A DNA stretch of 64,000 bases, taken from Halosimplex pelagicum. Lineage in GTDB: Archaea; Halobacteriota; Halobacteria; Halobacteriales; Haloarculaceae. Positions 21,424 through 28,329 of this stretch are shown in pieces. The translations under genes were made by a program, and so were the position numbers. Location: assembly GCF_013415905.1 (NCBI RefSeq), contig NZ_CP058909.1:930001-994000 (forward strand). Direction: 5' to 3'. Position 1 is the first letter of the stretch. Every line of letters starts with the position of its first letter. Under the pieces are notes generated by a model that was given only the letters and a program-made list of their open reading frames with translations, did no database searches and was not told the origin of the DNA.

Positions 21424-21544
21424 GTATGCGTGTGCGCATTGCACCGTTTTATACCTACCCCCACTGCGGACTTGTGTGCATGTGTGCAACTGCGCACCCT
21501 AACAAGAGTAAGCTATTTGTGGCTGCCGTGTATGCACACATACG
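21424..21544. promoter_or_regulatory. Shared promoter region with mirrored operator motifs
   Basis: Read outward from each gene, the sequence next to the start codon is alike: GTATGCGTG (from 21424 on the plus strand) and GTATGTGTG (ending at the plus-strand ATG 21545, on the minus strand). A central copy GCATGTGTGCAAC at 21478-21490 matches the second over 11 of 13 bases. This gives three candidate sites, one touching each start codon, as expected for joint autoregulation by the two small DNA-binding proteins. Confidence 0.6.
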
Positions 21545-21685
21545 ATGGGCGATGAAGACACGTCGATCCGACTCAAGGTCGACACCTGGCGCCGGCTCCG
21601 GTCGCGGAAGGGGCCCGGCGAGTCGTTCGACGACGTGATCAACGACGTGCTGGATGAGGCCGACGCTGTCGCTGCCGAGACGTAG
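21545..21685 (+). CDS. VapB-like (DUF7557-type) orphan antitoxin/regulator, right copy
   Basis: A 46-residue protein divergent from and paralogous to the one at 21253-21423: IRLKVDTWRRLRSRKGPGES then FDDVINDVLDEA. It is shorter at its C-terminus. As with its twin no toxin gene is adjacent. It is probably a small dimeric DNA-binding protein acting on the shared operator. A 6-bp hairpin (GGCCTG 21711-21716, CAGGCC 21723-21728) follows and may end its transcript. Confidence 0.7.
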   Translation: MGDEDTSIRLKVDTWRRLRSRKGPGESFDDVINDVLDEADAVAAET

Positions 21686-21710
21686 GCACCGCTCGCGAAC
21701 CAAAAGACAC

Positions 21711-21944
21711 GGCCTGTCTCACCAGGCCGAGAACGGCAACCCATGCAAACCCAGACCCCACGCCCGGAAAGGTATACGCCGCCAACGCGGCCGGTAACCG
21801 CGACCTACCGGGTGGTATCTGGCTCGCTGGGGTGCCCGAAAGCGGGCGTAGCCTGTCTGCACCAACGGACCCACTCTGTCCAAGGATCAAGTCCGTTGGT
21901 GCAGGGCCACGGCTCCGTCGCCCGCAGTGGGGTTACACAGAGCC
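21711..21944 (+). ncRNA. Candidate structured non-coding RNA (hairpin-rich stretch)
   Basis: Four perfect stems follow one another: 21711-21716 with 21723-21728 (6 bp), 21791-21796 with 21806-21811 (6 bp), 21834-21838 with 21843-21847 (5 bp, AAAG loop), and 21857-21870 with 21891-21904 (14 bp). GGCTC (21821-21825) could also pair with GAGCC (21940-21944) to close the last two. No convincing gene covers the stretch. The strand is assumed from the flanking rightward genes. An untranslated leader of early operon II is the main alternative. Confidence 0.4.
21857..21904. repeat. Perfect 14-bp inverted repeat with 20-base spacer
   Basis: CTGCACCAACGGAC (21857-21870) is repeated in exact inverse at 21891-21904. 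It is the longest perfect inverted repeat I found in the provirus. As RNA it would be a very stable stem; as DNA it could be a two-armed protein site. No copies of the arm were noticed elsewhere in the window. Confidence 0.8.
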
Positions 21945-21947
21945 ACG

Positions 21948-22061
21948 ATGCAAATCGACGTTCACACTGATAGAAGTATCGCCACGGAAAGGGACACTGC
22001 CGCAGTCGCACAGTACGGCGCGGGCACTGACATAGGTTCTGGCTCGGGGGGCGCGCGATGA
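21948..22061 (+). CDS. Very small protein (37 aa), first gene of early operon II
   Basis: A 37-residue frame beginning MQIDVHTDRSIATERDTAAV and ending in a Gly/Ser-rich tail. Its stop overlaps the next ATG by four bases (ATGA), suggesting coupling to the large zinc-finger gene. Codon use is less biased than in neighbours, so it may serve mainly as a leader peptide. Moderate to low certainty. Confidence 0.45.
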   Translation: MQIDVHTDRSIATERDTAAVAQYGAGTDIGSGSGGAR

Positions 22062-23635
22062 CGACCGTCACCCGCCAGGAGGTCCGCGAGGCCGTCGAGT
22101 CGCTGGCCGACCGCCGCGGCTACGTCAAGGCCCGCCACGTCGCGGCCGAGCTCGGCCACAACGAGCACTTCCACAAGTCCATCGGCCAGCGCCTCGGCCA
22201 GCTGGCCGACGAGGACGACCCGCTCGTCGAGCGCTGGTCGAGCAGCGACGTCTCCAACGGGGCGACCTGGCGGATCTGCGCCGACGCCGACGGCGGACCG
22301 GAGATCCGAGCCGACGGCGGGCGTCCGCCCGAGCCGGACATCCTCGACGTGGTCGAGGCGCCCGAGGGCCACGAGTGCAAGCTATGGGGTCGCGGCGACG
22401 AGCCCGAGCCCTGCGACAACGACGCCGACTACCTGTTCGTCTACGACGGCTCCGTCGCCGACGACCGGATGCTCCGGGCGAACACCTTCGCGTGCGACGG
22501 GTGTTTCACCCCGCCCGAGGGGCTCGAACCCGAAGTCGCGACCGACGGCGGGCACACGGTCATCGACGCGCTGGCATTCATCGACCCCGACGACGGTGCG
22601 GCCATCGAGTACGAGGGAGCGTTTAAGCTCACGCGTGACGGCGGGTCGGCCGAAGTGGTCGTCCCGACTGATCCAGACGCACTCGGCGCGACCATCCACC
22701 TGGAGACAGCCCACAACCTCACCGAGCGCGAGGGTGACATCGGCGTCGCCATCGCCGACGGTGGCATCGAGTCGTCGGGCATCATCGACGCCATCGACAT
22801 CATCGAGGGCGACCTGATCGTCCGCATCGACGACGCCGCCCGCGCCGGCCCCGAAGACGTGGATATCGACCCGTCGGACATCCGAACCGACGGCGGCGCC
22901 AAACCCTGCGAGGTCTGTGGCACCGCGGTCGACGACCTGCGCGACCTAAGCCCCGGCGACGACGACCGCCTCGTCTGCGAGGGCTGCAGCGTCGACGTGG
23001 ACGAGCACACCCTGCGAACGCTCCGGGAGGGCATCGCGAGCACGGTCGCCGCCGACGACGACCACGAGCGCCACTTCGGGGAGTTCCGCTTCCGCGCTTG
23101 CGACGACTGGAGCGACGCGCCCGGCTCGCACGTCGTCATCGACGCCGCGGGCGGCGACTACCCCAACTGGATGATCGTCCCGGTCGGGCTGGCCGACCTC
23201 TATCTCAACGAGCTGGAGGGGCGCCTCGACGAGGACGGTCGGGAGCCGGTCGTGCTCTCCGACGGCTCGGGCCACACCTGTGACGCCTGCGGCGCGGGCT
23301 TCGAGACGCTCACCCAGCTCCGCCTGCACGAGAAGGACGACTGCCGGGCGCGGGCGACCTTCCAGGAGATCGACCCCGGCGCCGACGATGCCGGTCTGCA
23401 GGCCGCCGGTGGCCTGCTGACCTGCCGGAACTGCGGCGGTGAGAACCCCGACGCCGACTTCGAGGAGACGCCGAGCTTCGCCGACGGCGACTACCACCTC
23501 ATCGTCGAGTTCGCCTGCCGGCACTGCGGGTTCGCCAACGAGAACCGCGCCGTCATGGAGGGTGTCGACCGCGAGGACCTGTCGAACCTGCCGCCACACC
23601 TCCAGCCGGCCGCCGCTCAGGGAGGTGACGCCTGA
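22058..23635 (+). CDS. Large multi-zinc-finger protein with N-terminal winged helix-like domain
   Basis: This 525-residue protein starts with a helical DNA-binding-like domain (about 1-75: VREAVESLADRRGYVKARHV, then LGQLADEDDPLVERW). Residues about 95-160 hold Cys pairs, a strand-rich acidic region follows, and then come CEVC/CEGC (about 285-315), a C2H2-like finger CDACGAGFETLTQLRLH (about 407-423), and CRNC/CRHC (about 452-490). The many zinc sites suggest a scaffold or nucleic-acid-binding protein. It resembles mosaic proteins of haloarchaeal viruses, but no enzyme domain is seen. Start is fixed by ATGA overlap. Confidence 0.7.
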   Translation: MTTVTRQEVREAVESLADRRGYVKARHVAAELGHNEHFHKSIGQRLGQLADEDDPLVERWSSSDVSNGATWRICADADGGPEIRADGGRPPEPDILDVVEAPEGHECKLWGRGDEPEPCDNDADYLFVYDGSVADDRMLRANTFACDGCFTPPEGLEPEVATDGGHTVIDALAFIDPDDGAAIEYEGAFKLTRDGGSAEVVVPTDPDALGATIHLETAHNLTEREGDIGVAIADGGIESSGIIDAIDIIEGDLIVRIDDAARAGPEDVDIDPSDIRTDGGAKPCEVCGTAVDDLRDLSPGDDDRLVCEGCSVDVDEHTLRTLREGIASTVAADDDHERHFGEFRFRACDDWSDAPGSHVVIDAAGGDYPNWMIVPVGLADLYLNELEGRLDEDGREPVVLSDGSGHTCDACGAGFETLTQLRLHEKDDCRARATFQEIDPGADDAGLQAAGGLLTCRNCGGENPDADFEETPSFADGDYHLIVEFACRHCGFANENRAVMEGVDREDLSNLPPHLQPAAAQGGDA

Positions 23636-23817
23636 TGCCCACCTGCAGCCGGTGCGGCAAGCAGATCCTCCGCGGTCGCCTGTGCTCGACCCACCAGCTC
23701 GAAGCCGGGTCGGCCGCGACCGCCAACGAGTACGAGCTGTTCGACTGCCCGACCTGCGACGGGACGACCAGCGGCGAGGGCACCCGCTGCTACAAGTGCC
23801 GGGGGTCGGACCGATGA
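23635..23817 (+). CDS. Small protein with two zinc-binding knuckles
   Basis: A 60-residue protein with four CxxC-type motifs: CSRC, a CST segment, CPTC and CYKC, probably two zinc ribbons or one double ribbon. Start and stop overlap both neighbours (TGATG and ATGA). Proteins like this often accompany viral replication or transcription genes, but nothing specific is visible. Confidence 0.65.
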   Translation: MPTCSRCGKQILRGRLCSTHQLEAGSAATANEYELFDCPTCDGTTSGEGTRCYKCRGSDR

Positions 23818-24056
23818 GCGCCGAGACGTTCGGCCAGCAGTTCGCGCTGGCCGCGATGGACCTCGACGACGCTTCGATCGGCCGCGAAGACGGCCGGCTG
23901 GTCGTCACCCGCGAGCTGACCGACGAGACGGTCAGCACCGAGGACATCATCGACCTCGCCGACGAGCACGGCCTCGACACCGTCGACGTGACCGCCGACG
24001 TGGCCGCCGGCGAAGTGTGCGTCTGGGTCGGTGTGGGCGAGGAGGGCGAGGCATGA
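23814..24056 (+). CDS. Hypothetical acidic protein of early operon II
   Basis: An 80-residue protein with an ATGA start overlap and an ATGA stop overlap. The pattern is helix, strand, helix, strand (FGQQFALAAMDLDDASIG, GRLVVTREL, EDIIDLADEHGLDTVDV, GEVCVWVGV), a compact ferredoxin-like layout. No recognised family. Its operon neighbours are zinc proteins and an ASCH-domain protein. Confidence 0.6.
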   Translation: MSAETFGQQFALAAMDLDDASIGREDGRLVVTRELTDETVSTEDIIDLADEHGLDTVDVTADVAAGEVCVWVGVGEEGEA

Positions 24057-24925
24057 TCGCGGGCACGCTCGCCCGCCTCGACGAGCCGGCCGACGAGCCG
24101 CTGGACTCCACGTTCGGCGACGGCGGCTTCCCCGCCCTCGAAGTGTCGACCACCCAGGACAGCTTCGACGACCGCCCCGTCCAGGCCGGCACCGTCGCCG
24201 GGCACGTCCGCGAACCCACGCGGGACGTGTTCATCAGCGAAGACCAGTCCGGCGACAAGCGCATCGTCACCGAGCGCGACGAGCGCCGGGAGACCATCGC
24301 GACCGACTGGGTCGCCGACGTGACCGGCACCGGGCTGGTCGTCGCCGAGTCCGTCCAGGGGTCGAGCCCCTTTGCCTTCCCGCTGGACCTGTTCGCCGCC
24401 CGCACCGACCGCCAGCCCGAGCGGCTGGTCGTCGATGTCGAGGCGCTGCACATGGCGTGGAACGACGCCGGGACGCTCGGCAACGTCTGGATGCGCGGCG
24501 CCGACGGCGGCGACGGCGCGAGCATCGACTACCACCAGCAGGCCAGCGCCGACGAGCCGGCGACGATCGGCTTCGGCTTCTCGCGGCCGTGGAACGGCAC
24601 CGTCATGCAGGGCGTCGTCTACGAGAGCGGCTACGTCGCCGTCTACAACGAGGACCGGCCGACCGCGTTCGTCCGGTTCCTGGAGGAGGAGCTGCTCGAC
24701 TACGCCGCGCCCGAGGACGACGACGGCCAGCAGGCCACCCTCGGCGAGGCCGCCGACGAGCCCGAGTGCGACCGGTGTGGTCGCGAGACCGACTCCGTCG
24801 ACGACACGGGCTACTGTGTCGTCTGCCGGGACAAGCGCGACGAGGACGGCGAAGACGACGGCGAGGCGTACGCGAACCTCGACACGGTGACCGAGGCCGA
24901 CGGAGGTGAGGCCGATGGCGAGTGA
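24053..24925 (+). CDS. Hypothetical protein with C-terminal zinc ribbon
   Basis: This 290-residue protein has a beta-rich main domain (about 30-215) with LVVDVEALHMAWNDAGTLGN and TIGFGFSRPWNGTVMQGVVY, then an acidic linker, a zinc ribbon CDRC/CVVC (about 236-258) and a very acidic tail. No catalytic motif recognised. The start is set by the four-base overlap. Codon use matches the neighbouring early genes. Confidence 0.65.
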   Translation: MIAGTLARLDEPADEPLDSTFGDGGFPALEVSTTQDSFDDRPVQAGTVAGHVREPTRDVFISEDQSGDKRIVTERDERRETIATDWVADVTGTGLVVAESVQGSSPFAFPLDLFAARTDRQPERLVVDVEALHMAWNDAGTLGNVWMRGADGGDGASIDYHQQASADEPATIGFGFSRPWNGTVMQGVVYESGYVAVYNEDRPTAFVRFLEEELLDYAAPEDDDGQQATLGEAADEPECDRCGRETDSVDDTGYCVVCRDKRDEDGEDDGEAYANLDTVTEADGGEADGE

Positions 24926-25265
24926 CGGTTCGAAGACGCTCGTCTTCGCCGACGAGTACGTCGCCCCGATCCTCAGCGGCGAGAAGACGGCGACGGTCCG
25001 CTACAACGACGGCGGCGCGATCGAGGTCGGCGATACCGTCCCGGCGGTGATGGAGTCTGGGACGCAGTTCGCCACGCTGGAGATCACGCGGACGGCCACC
25101 GTCCTCGCTGTCGAGGCGATGGAGGTGCTCGAACTGTTCGCCGCGAACTACCCGACCGAGACGGTCAAGGGGCTCATCAACGGCGTCGACCAGCACTACG
25201 ACGACCCGATCGGTCCGGAGACGCTGGTTCGCGTCATCATCTTCGAGGAGGTCGACGATGCCTAA
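24915..25265 (+). CDS. ASCH-domain protein
   Basis: A 116-residue protein started at MASDGSKTLV behind GGAGGTGAGG. It shows the ASCH hallmark ILSGEKTATVRY near 18-29, followed by EVGDTVPAVM and a C-terminal helix-strand. ASCH domains are PUA-like beta barrels thought to bind RNA and, in some proteins, to hydrolyse modified nucleosides. In a virus it might act on RNA or on modified bases. The start overlaps the preceding gene by eleven bases. Confidence 0.8.
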   Translation: MASDGSKTLVFADEYVAPILSGEKTATVRYNDGGAIEVGDTVPAVMESGTQFATLEITRTATVLAVEAMEVLELFAANYPTETVKGLINGVDQHYDDPIGPETLVRVIIFEEVDDA

Positions 25266-25557
25266 CGGCGGCGTCTCCGACGAGTTCATCCAGGCGCTGC
25301 ACGACTACCACGAGGGTCGCACGACGCCGACCGGCGGCGACGTGGAGTTGTTCCGTGACTGGCTCGGCCAGGACCCGCCCCACGCAGCGGCGGACCACGA
25401 CGACGAGATCGCGCTCGCGCCGGCCCTGCTGGGGCAGCTGCTCGTCTGTCCGATGGCCGCGATCCCGACGGACCGACAGCCCAGCGTCGCCGACGCCGAC
25501 GACGAGTGGTTCCTCGTCGACAAGCGGGCGCTGGTCGGCCCGGAGGACTGGCGATGA
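25258..25557 (+). CDS. Hypothetical protein of early operon II
   Basis: A 99-residue protein with helical first half (SDEFIQALHDYHEGRTTPTG, VELFRDWLGQD) and a second half with LLGQLLVCPMAAIPTDR and EWFLVDKRALVGPE. It overlaps both neighbours by eight and four bases. No recognised family; probably a small globular protein translated with the ASCH and duplicated-domain proteins. Confidence 0.6.
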   Translation: MPNGGVSDEFIQALHDYHEGRTTPTGGDVELFRDWLGQDPPHAAADHDDEIALAPALLGQLLVCPMAAIPTDRQPSVADADDEWFLVDKRALVGPEDWR

Positions 25558-26312
25558 CGGGTGACATCGAGCGGATCGATACGGACGACGCGCTCGCCAG
25601 CTACCTCTACCGCGTCGACGACCGGAACGGGTACTTCTACAGCACCGTCCGAGAGGTCACGGCCAAGCTCGACATCGAGCTGGTCGGCGTCGCCGTCCGG
25701 TACCGTGGCGACCAGTTCAAGAGCGCGGAGTCGCTGGACCAGTTCCGCGAGAACGTGTCGCGGCTGGCGATCGAGGCGTACTGGTTCGACGACCCGATCC
25801 CGACCGACGGGAGAATCGCGGAGTTCCTGTACCGTGCCGACTGGAGTGACGACGCCCACCTCTACGCCGCCACTCGCCAAGAGCGAGAGGTAACGCGCCA
25901 CGAACTCGTCGGTGTCGTGACCCGTCCGCCGCGCGAGACGGTCGAGACGACGAGCTGGGGGCGTGAGGACTTCGAGGAGAACGTCGCCGACGTGGCCGAT
26001 GAAGTCGTCTGGTTCGAGACCGACGACGCGACCGACCCCGTCGAGTCGGTGCTCGACGAGCTGGACCGGCTCGACAACAGCCACGACCCGACGGTCGCGA
26101 TCTTCGACGGCCACGAGGACCGGGCGGTCGTTGCGAAGGTCGGCGACGGCTATCACATGCTGTCGAGCGCACTCCTCTACGCCCGCGAGGTGACCGTCGA
26201 GGACATCCGCGTCGCGTGGGACCGCCACGGCGAACCGCGGACGATCCCGTTGTCGACGCAGTCCGACCGGTTCGACGCCGCCGACTTTCGGGAGGTGGCC
26301 GACCTTGAGTAG
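25554..26312 (+). CDS. Protein with an internal tandem domain duplication
   Basis: This 252-residue protein contains two copies of a domain of about 75 residues. Copy 1 (about 12-82) has LASYLYRVDDRNGYFYSTVR, KLDIELVGVAVRYRG, LDQFRENVSRLAIEAYWFDD. Copy 2 (about 88-162) has IAEFLYRADWSDDAHLYAAT, RHELVGVVTRPPRE, REDFEENVADVADEVVWFET. A third, weaker unit may end the protein (VAIFDGHEDRAVVAKVGDGY to ADFREVADLE). Function is unknown; the pairing of a short alpha/beta unit suggests a pseudo-dimer. The start is fixed by ATGA overlap. Confidence 0.7.
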   Translation: MTGDIERIDTDDALASYLYRVDDRNGYFYSTVREVTAKLDIELVGVAVRYRGDQFKSAESLDQFRENVSRLAIEAYWFDDPIPTDGRIAEFLYRADWSDDAHLYAATRQEREVTRHELVGVVTRPPRETVETTSWGREDFEENVADVADEVVWFETDDATDPVESVLDELDRLDNSHDPTVAIFDGHEDRAVVAKVGDGYHMLSSALLYAREVTVEDIRVAWDRHGEPRTIPLSTQSDRFDAADFREVADLE

Positions 26313-26607
26313 AGCCACCGCGGCCGACACCGGGACCCCCCCAGTAACCGAGCACGCGGCCGACCGCTGGGACGCCCGGACCGACCCGGCGAGCGTCGCG
26401 CCCGAGACGGCGTGGCGCCACGCCCAGCGCGTTCGCGCCGCCGAGCGCCCCACCGGGACCGACGAGGTCCGCTTCCACGCCCCCAGCGGCGCGCTGTTAC
26501 TCCGCTGTGGCACCAGCATCGTGACCGTCCTCGACGCGACCGACGACGACCCCCGTCGGGACGTGCAGCAAGCCGTCGCGCCGCTTCTGGAGCGTGACCG
26601 AGCATGA
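26305..26607 (+). CDS. Hypothetical protein with TTG start
   Basis: A 100-residue protein started with TTG inside the end of the previous gene (eight-base overlap), as no ATG or GTG fits before the conserved-looking region. That region has TEHAADRWDARTDPASVAPE, then FHAPSGALLLRCGTSIVTVL. The pattern (helix, then a beta hairpin ending in IVTVLDA) resembles a family of haloarchaeal provirus proteins with RelE-like folds, though toxin residues cannot be confirmed. Confidence 0.6.
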   Translation: MSRATAADTGTPPVTEHAADRWDARTDPASVAPETAWRHAQRVRAAERPTGTDEVRFHAPSGALLLRCGTSIVTVLDATDDDPRRDVQQAVAPLLERDRA

Positions 26608-26780
26608 GCGAGACACAGACGACGACCGACGAAGCGACCGGGAGCCGCTCGGGCGGCTGGGACGAAGACACCGTCGCAGCCGCCGAGCGCCTGATCGAGA
26701 AGTACCCCGACGACGACCCGCTCGTCACGCTGTGCGAGTCGATCGTTCAGTCGAACGACAGCGAGGAGGCCAGATCATGA
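26604..26780 (+). CDS. Small acidic protein overlapping the integrase tail-to-tail
   Basis: A 58-residue gene coupled by ATGA overlap. The product is a Thr/Ser-rich start and one helix-loop-helix (DEDTVAAAERLIEKYPDDDP, LVTLCESIVQS). Its last 34 bases lie on the opposite strand inside the last codons of the integrase, an antisense overlap of two genuine-looking genes. Function unknown. Confidence 0.6.
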   Translation: MSETQTTTDEATGSRSGGWDEDTVAAAERLIEKYPDDDPLVTLCESIVQSNDSEEARS

Positions 26781-28090
26781 AGGTCGTCCTTGTCGAGACG
26801 GCTGGGGTCGCTCTTGACCCCCGACCGGAGCTCGACGAGGTCCTCGCGCGTGGCGGCATCGTCGGCGTCGACGACCCGCTCGTCGATGAGTTCGTCGACG
26901 GTGTCGAGGAGATCCTGGGCTTCGAGGTCCATCGAGAACCGACACCCCTCGCAGAAGTCGCGGTGTCGGGGGACGAGCTCCCCGCAGCGGGGGCACGGAA
27001 CGGGCGCGACCTCGCCCCCCTCGTCGTCGGCCTCGACCTCGACGCCCTGGACCTGGGCGTAGGCGCGCTCGTTGGACTCGTCGCCGAACCGGGCGAGGTA
27101 GCGGGCGGTGTGCTCGGAGCCGCGTTCGCGACCCTGCCGGTCCTCGATGCGGGGCGTCTTCAGGCCCCGCTTGATGAGCCAGCGCGTGTTGGACTTCCGG
27201 AGATTCGTCGGCGTCACGTCCTTCGAGACGCCGGCGCGCTCGGCGGCGGCCTTGAAGTACCCGAGCCAGGTGTTGTAGCTGGGTCGGTCCGGGTCGGAGA
27301 GCTTCGCCCAGAGGTAGTCGGTCGTGTCGCCGGTCGGGTGCTCGCTGACCCAGTCCTGCAGCCACGGGACGGCCCAGATGAGGTGGACGGTCCGCTCTCC
27401 CTCCTTGCCGTCGACGTGGATGCCGGTGGAGTGGTCGCCGTCGAAGATGTCCCCGACGCGGAGGTCGTAGAGTTCGCCGCCGCGGAGCCCGGCCTCGAAC
27501 TGGACGGCGATGAGTGCCTTGTCCCGGTCGTTGTGGCAGGCGTCGATCATCGCCTCCACGTCGGGCTGGGTGAGGAGATCGCGCTCGCTGGGCGTCGGGT
27601 CGAAGTTGTTGCTCGTCCCGGTCGGGATCCAGGCCAGCGTCTCGGGCGGCTCGTCGGTCTTGAGCCGGTAGCGACCCCACGAACGCAGGGCGGTTCGGTA
27701 GTCCTGGTTCGTGTGCTCGTTGTCGTACTCGCCGTGGATCCAGCGGACGATCGCGTCGGCGGCCGCCCGGTAGTCCAGCGTCAGGCCGAGGAGGCCGTGC
27801 TCGTCGAGGAGCGTCTCGACATCGTCCTCGTCGGTGACGCCGGCGGCATCGGCCTCGTCGTTCTCCTCAAAGTCGCCGACGGTCGGCGGCTGGGCGAGCT
27901 GGGCCATCCGGGAGGTGTGCCGGAGCAGCTTGAGGTGCCGATGGGCGCCGATCTGCGACGGCAGGAGCCGGATGTTGTCGCTCATCTGGAGGAGGTGCTC
28001 CCGGTCGGGCTCGAACTGGACGTAGCGCTCGCCGCTTTCGAGGCGGTCGCGGAGTGTGTCGACCTCGTCGCGGGGGTCGCTGTCAGCCAT
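26747..28090 (-). CDS. Tyrosine recombinase (provirus integrase) with C-terminal zinc ribbon
   Basis: Started at MADSDPRDEV this is 447 residues: SAM-like core-binding domain (about 20-165), catalytic domain (about 180-350) and a C-terminal CPRC/CEGC zinc ribbon plus helical tail. Visible catalytic elements are the first Arg in AGLRGGELYDLR (about 202), the second Arg in TPTNLRKSNTRWL (about 298, where the usual first His of HxxR is Thr and the following His is Lys), and the nucleophile Tyr in ERAYAQVQG (about 340). This variant set is common in haloarchaeal integrases. A TTAACAA box lies about 27 bases ahead of the ATG. It would integrate and excise the provirus. Confidence 0.88.
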   Translation of the reverse strand: MADSDPRDEVDTLRDRLESGERYVQFEPDREHLLQMSDNIRLLPSQIGAHRHLKLLRHTSRMAQLAQPPTVGDFEENDEADAAGVTDEDDVETLLDEHGLLGLTLDYRAAADAIVRWIHGEYDNEHTNQDYRTALRSWGRYRLKTDEPPETLAWIPTGTSNNFDPTPSERDLLTQPDVEAMIDACHNDRDKALIAVQFEAGLRGGELYDLRVGDIFDGDHSTGIHVDGKEGERTVHLIWAVPWLQDWVSEHPTGDTTDYLWAKLSDPDRPSYNTWLGYFKAAAERAGVSKDVTPTNLRKSNTRWLIKRGLKTPRIEDRQGRERGSEHTARYLARFGDESNERAYAQVQGVEVEADDEGGEVAPVPCPRCGELVPRHRDFCEGCRFSMDLEAQDLLDTVDELIDERVVDADDAATREDLVELRSGVKSDPSRLDKDDLHDLASSLSFD

Positions 28091-28198
28091 GTCCTTCCCA
28101 ATTACCTGTGGATTGTTAAGGGTCAGGGTGAAATCCGGCCCTTGGCTTTCTGTCGTGTGTCCGTCCGTGAGTGGTGACACTGTTTCCGGCGTGGATGA

Positions 28199-28306
28199 TG
28201 CGGTATCGACACAACAGGCGGCACGGACGCTGACGAACGGCGCCGTGCGTGGGACGCGATCGTCGAGACGAACGCGGCACTGATCGAGGACTTACGTCAC
28301 GATTGA
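28199..28306 (+). pseudogene. Start-less 3' gene fragment at the provirus edge
   Basis: After an in-frame TGA (28196-28198) there are 35 open codons ending in DERRRAWDAIVETNAALIED and LRHD before TGA 28304-28306. The end has strong haloarchaeal protein character, but no ATG, GTG or TTG precedes it. A displaced 3' end of the integration-target gene is the simplest reading; the intact gene would then lie at the left edge of the provirus. The 238-base gap around it otherwise holds only the integrase promoter. Confidence 0.5.
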
Positions 28307-28329
28307 CCCCTGCTCGTCACGGCCCGCTG

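Larger units (their letters stand above)
1..28306. mobile_element. Integrated tailed provirus (right-hand part)
   Basis: The whole left part of the window reads as one siphovirus-like provirus. Neck, tail tube, tape measure, distal tail and fibre genes run rightward, followed by a regulatory switch, early operons of very short overlapping genes and, at the right edge, a leftward tyrosine integrase. Chromosomal housekeeping genes begin at 28,330. The left boundary, packaging genes and capsid genes are outside the window. The right boundary is inferred from a start-less gene fragment ending at 28,306. All structural frames are open, so the element may be intact, but that cannot be judged from this part alone. 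Confidence 0.9.

Noticed and set aside
21791-21904. Idea that the hairpin chain is a tRNA or tRNA remnant
   Set aside because: No acceptor stem, no T-loop consensus TTCRA in the right place and no anticodon arm of correct size could be built.
21743-21970. 75-codon frame beginning MQTQTPRP
   Set aside because: It runs through all major hairpins, has weak codon bias and irregular composition; the structural signal is stronger than the coding signal.
26594-28177. Long open frame (527 codons) on the plus strand
   Set aside because: It lies opposite the integrase and has the Val/Gly/Arg-rich, motif-free look of antisense reading in GC-rich DNA. The integrase on the other strand has recognisable catalytic residues.
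28056-28283. 75-codon plus-strand frame over the integrase start
   Set aside because: It overlaps the integrase promoter and lacks protein character; the neighbouring frame ending at 28,306 looks far more natural and was kept as a gene fragment.
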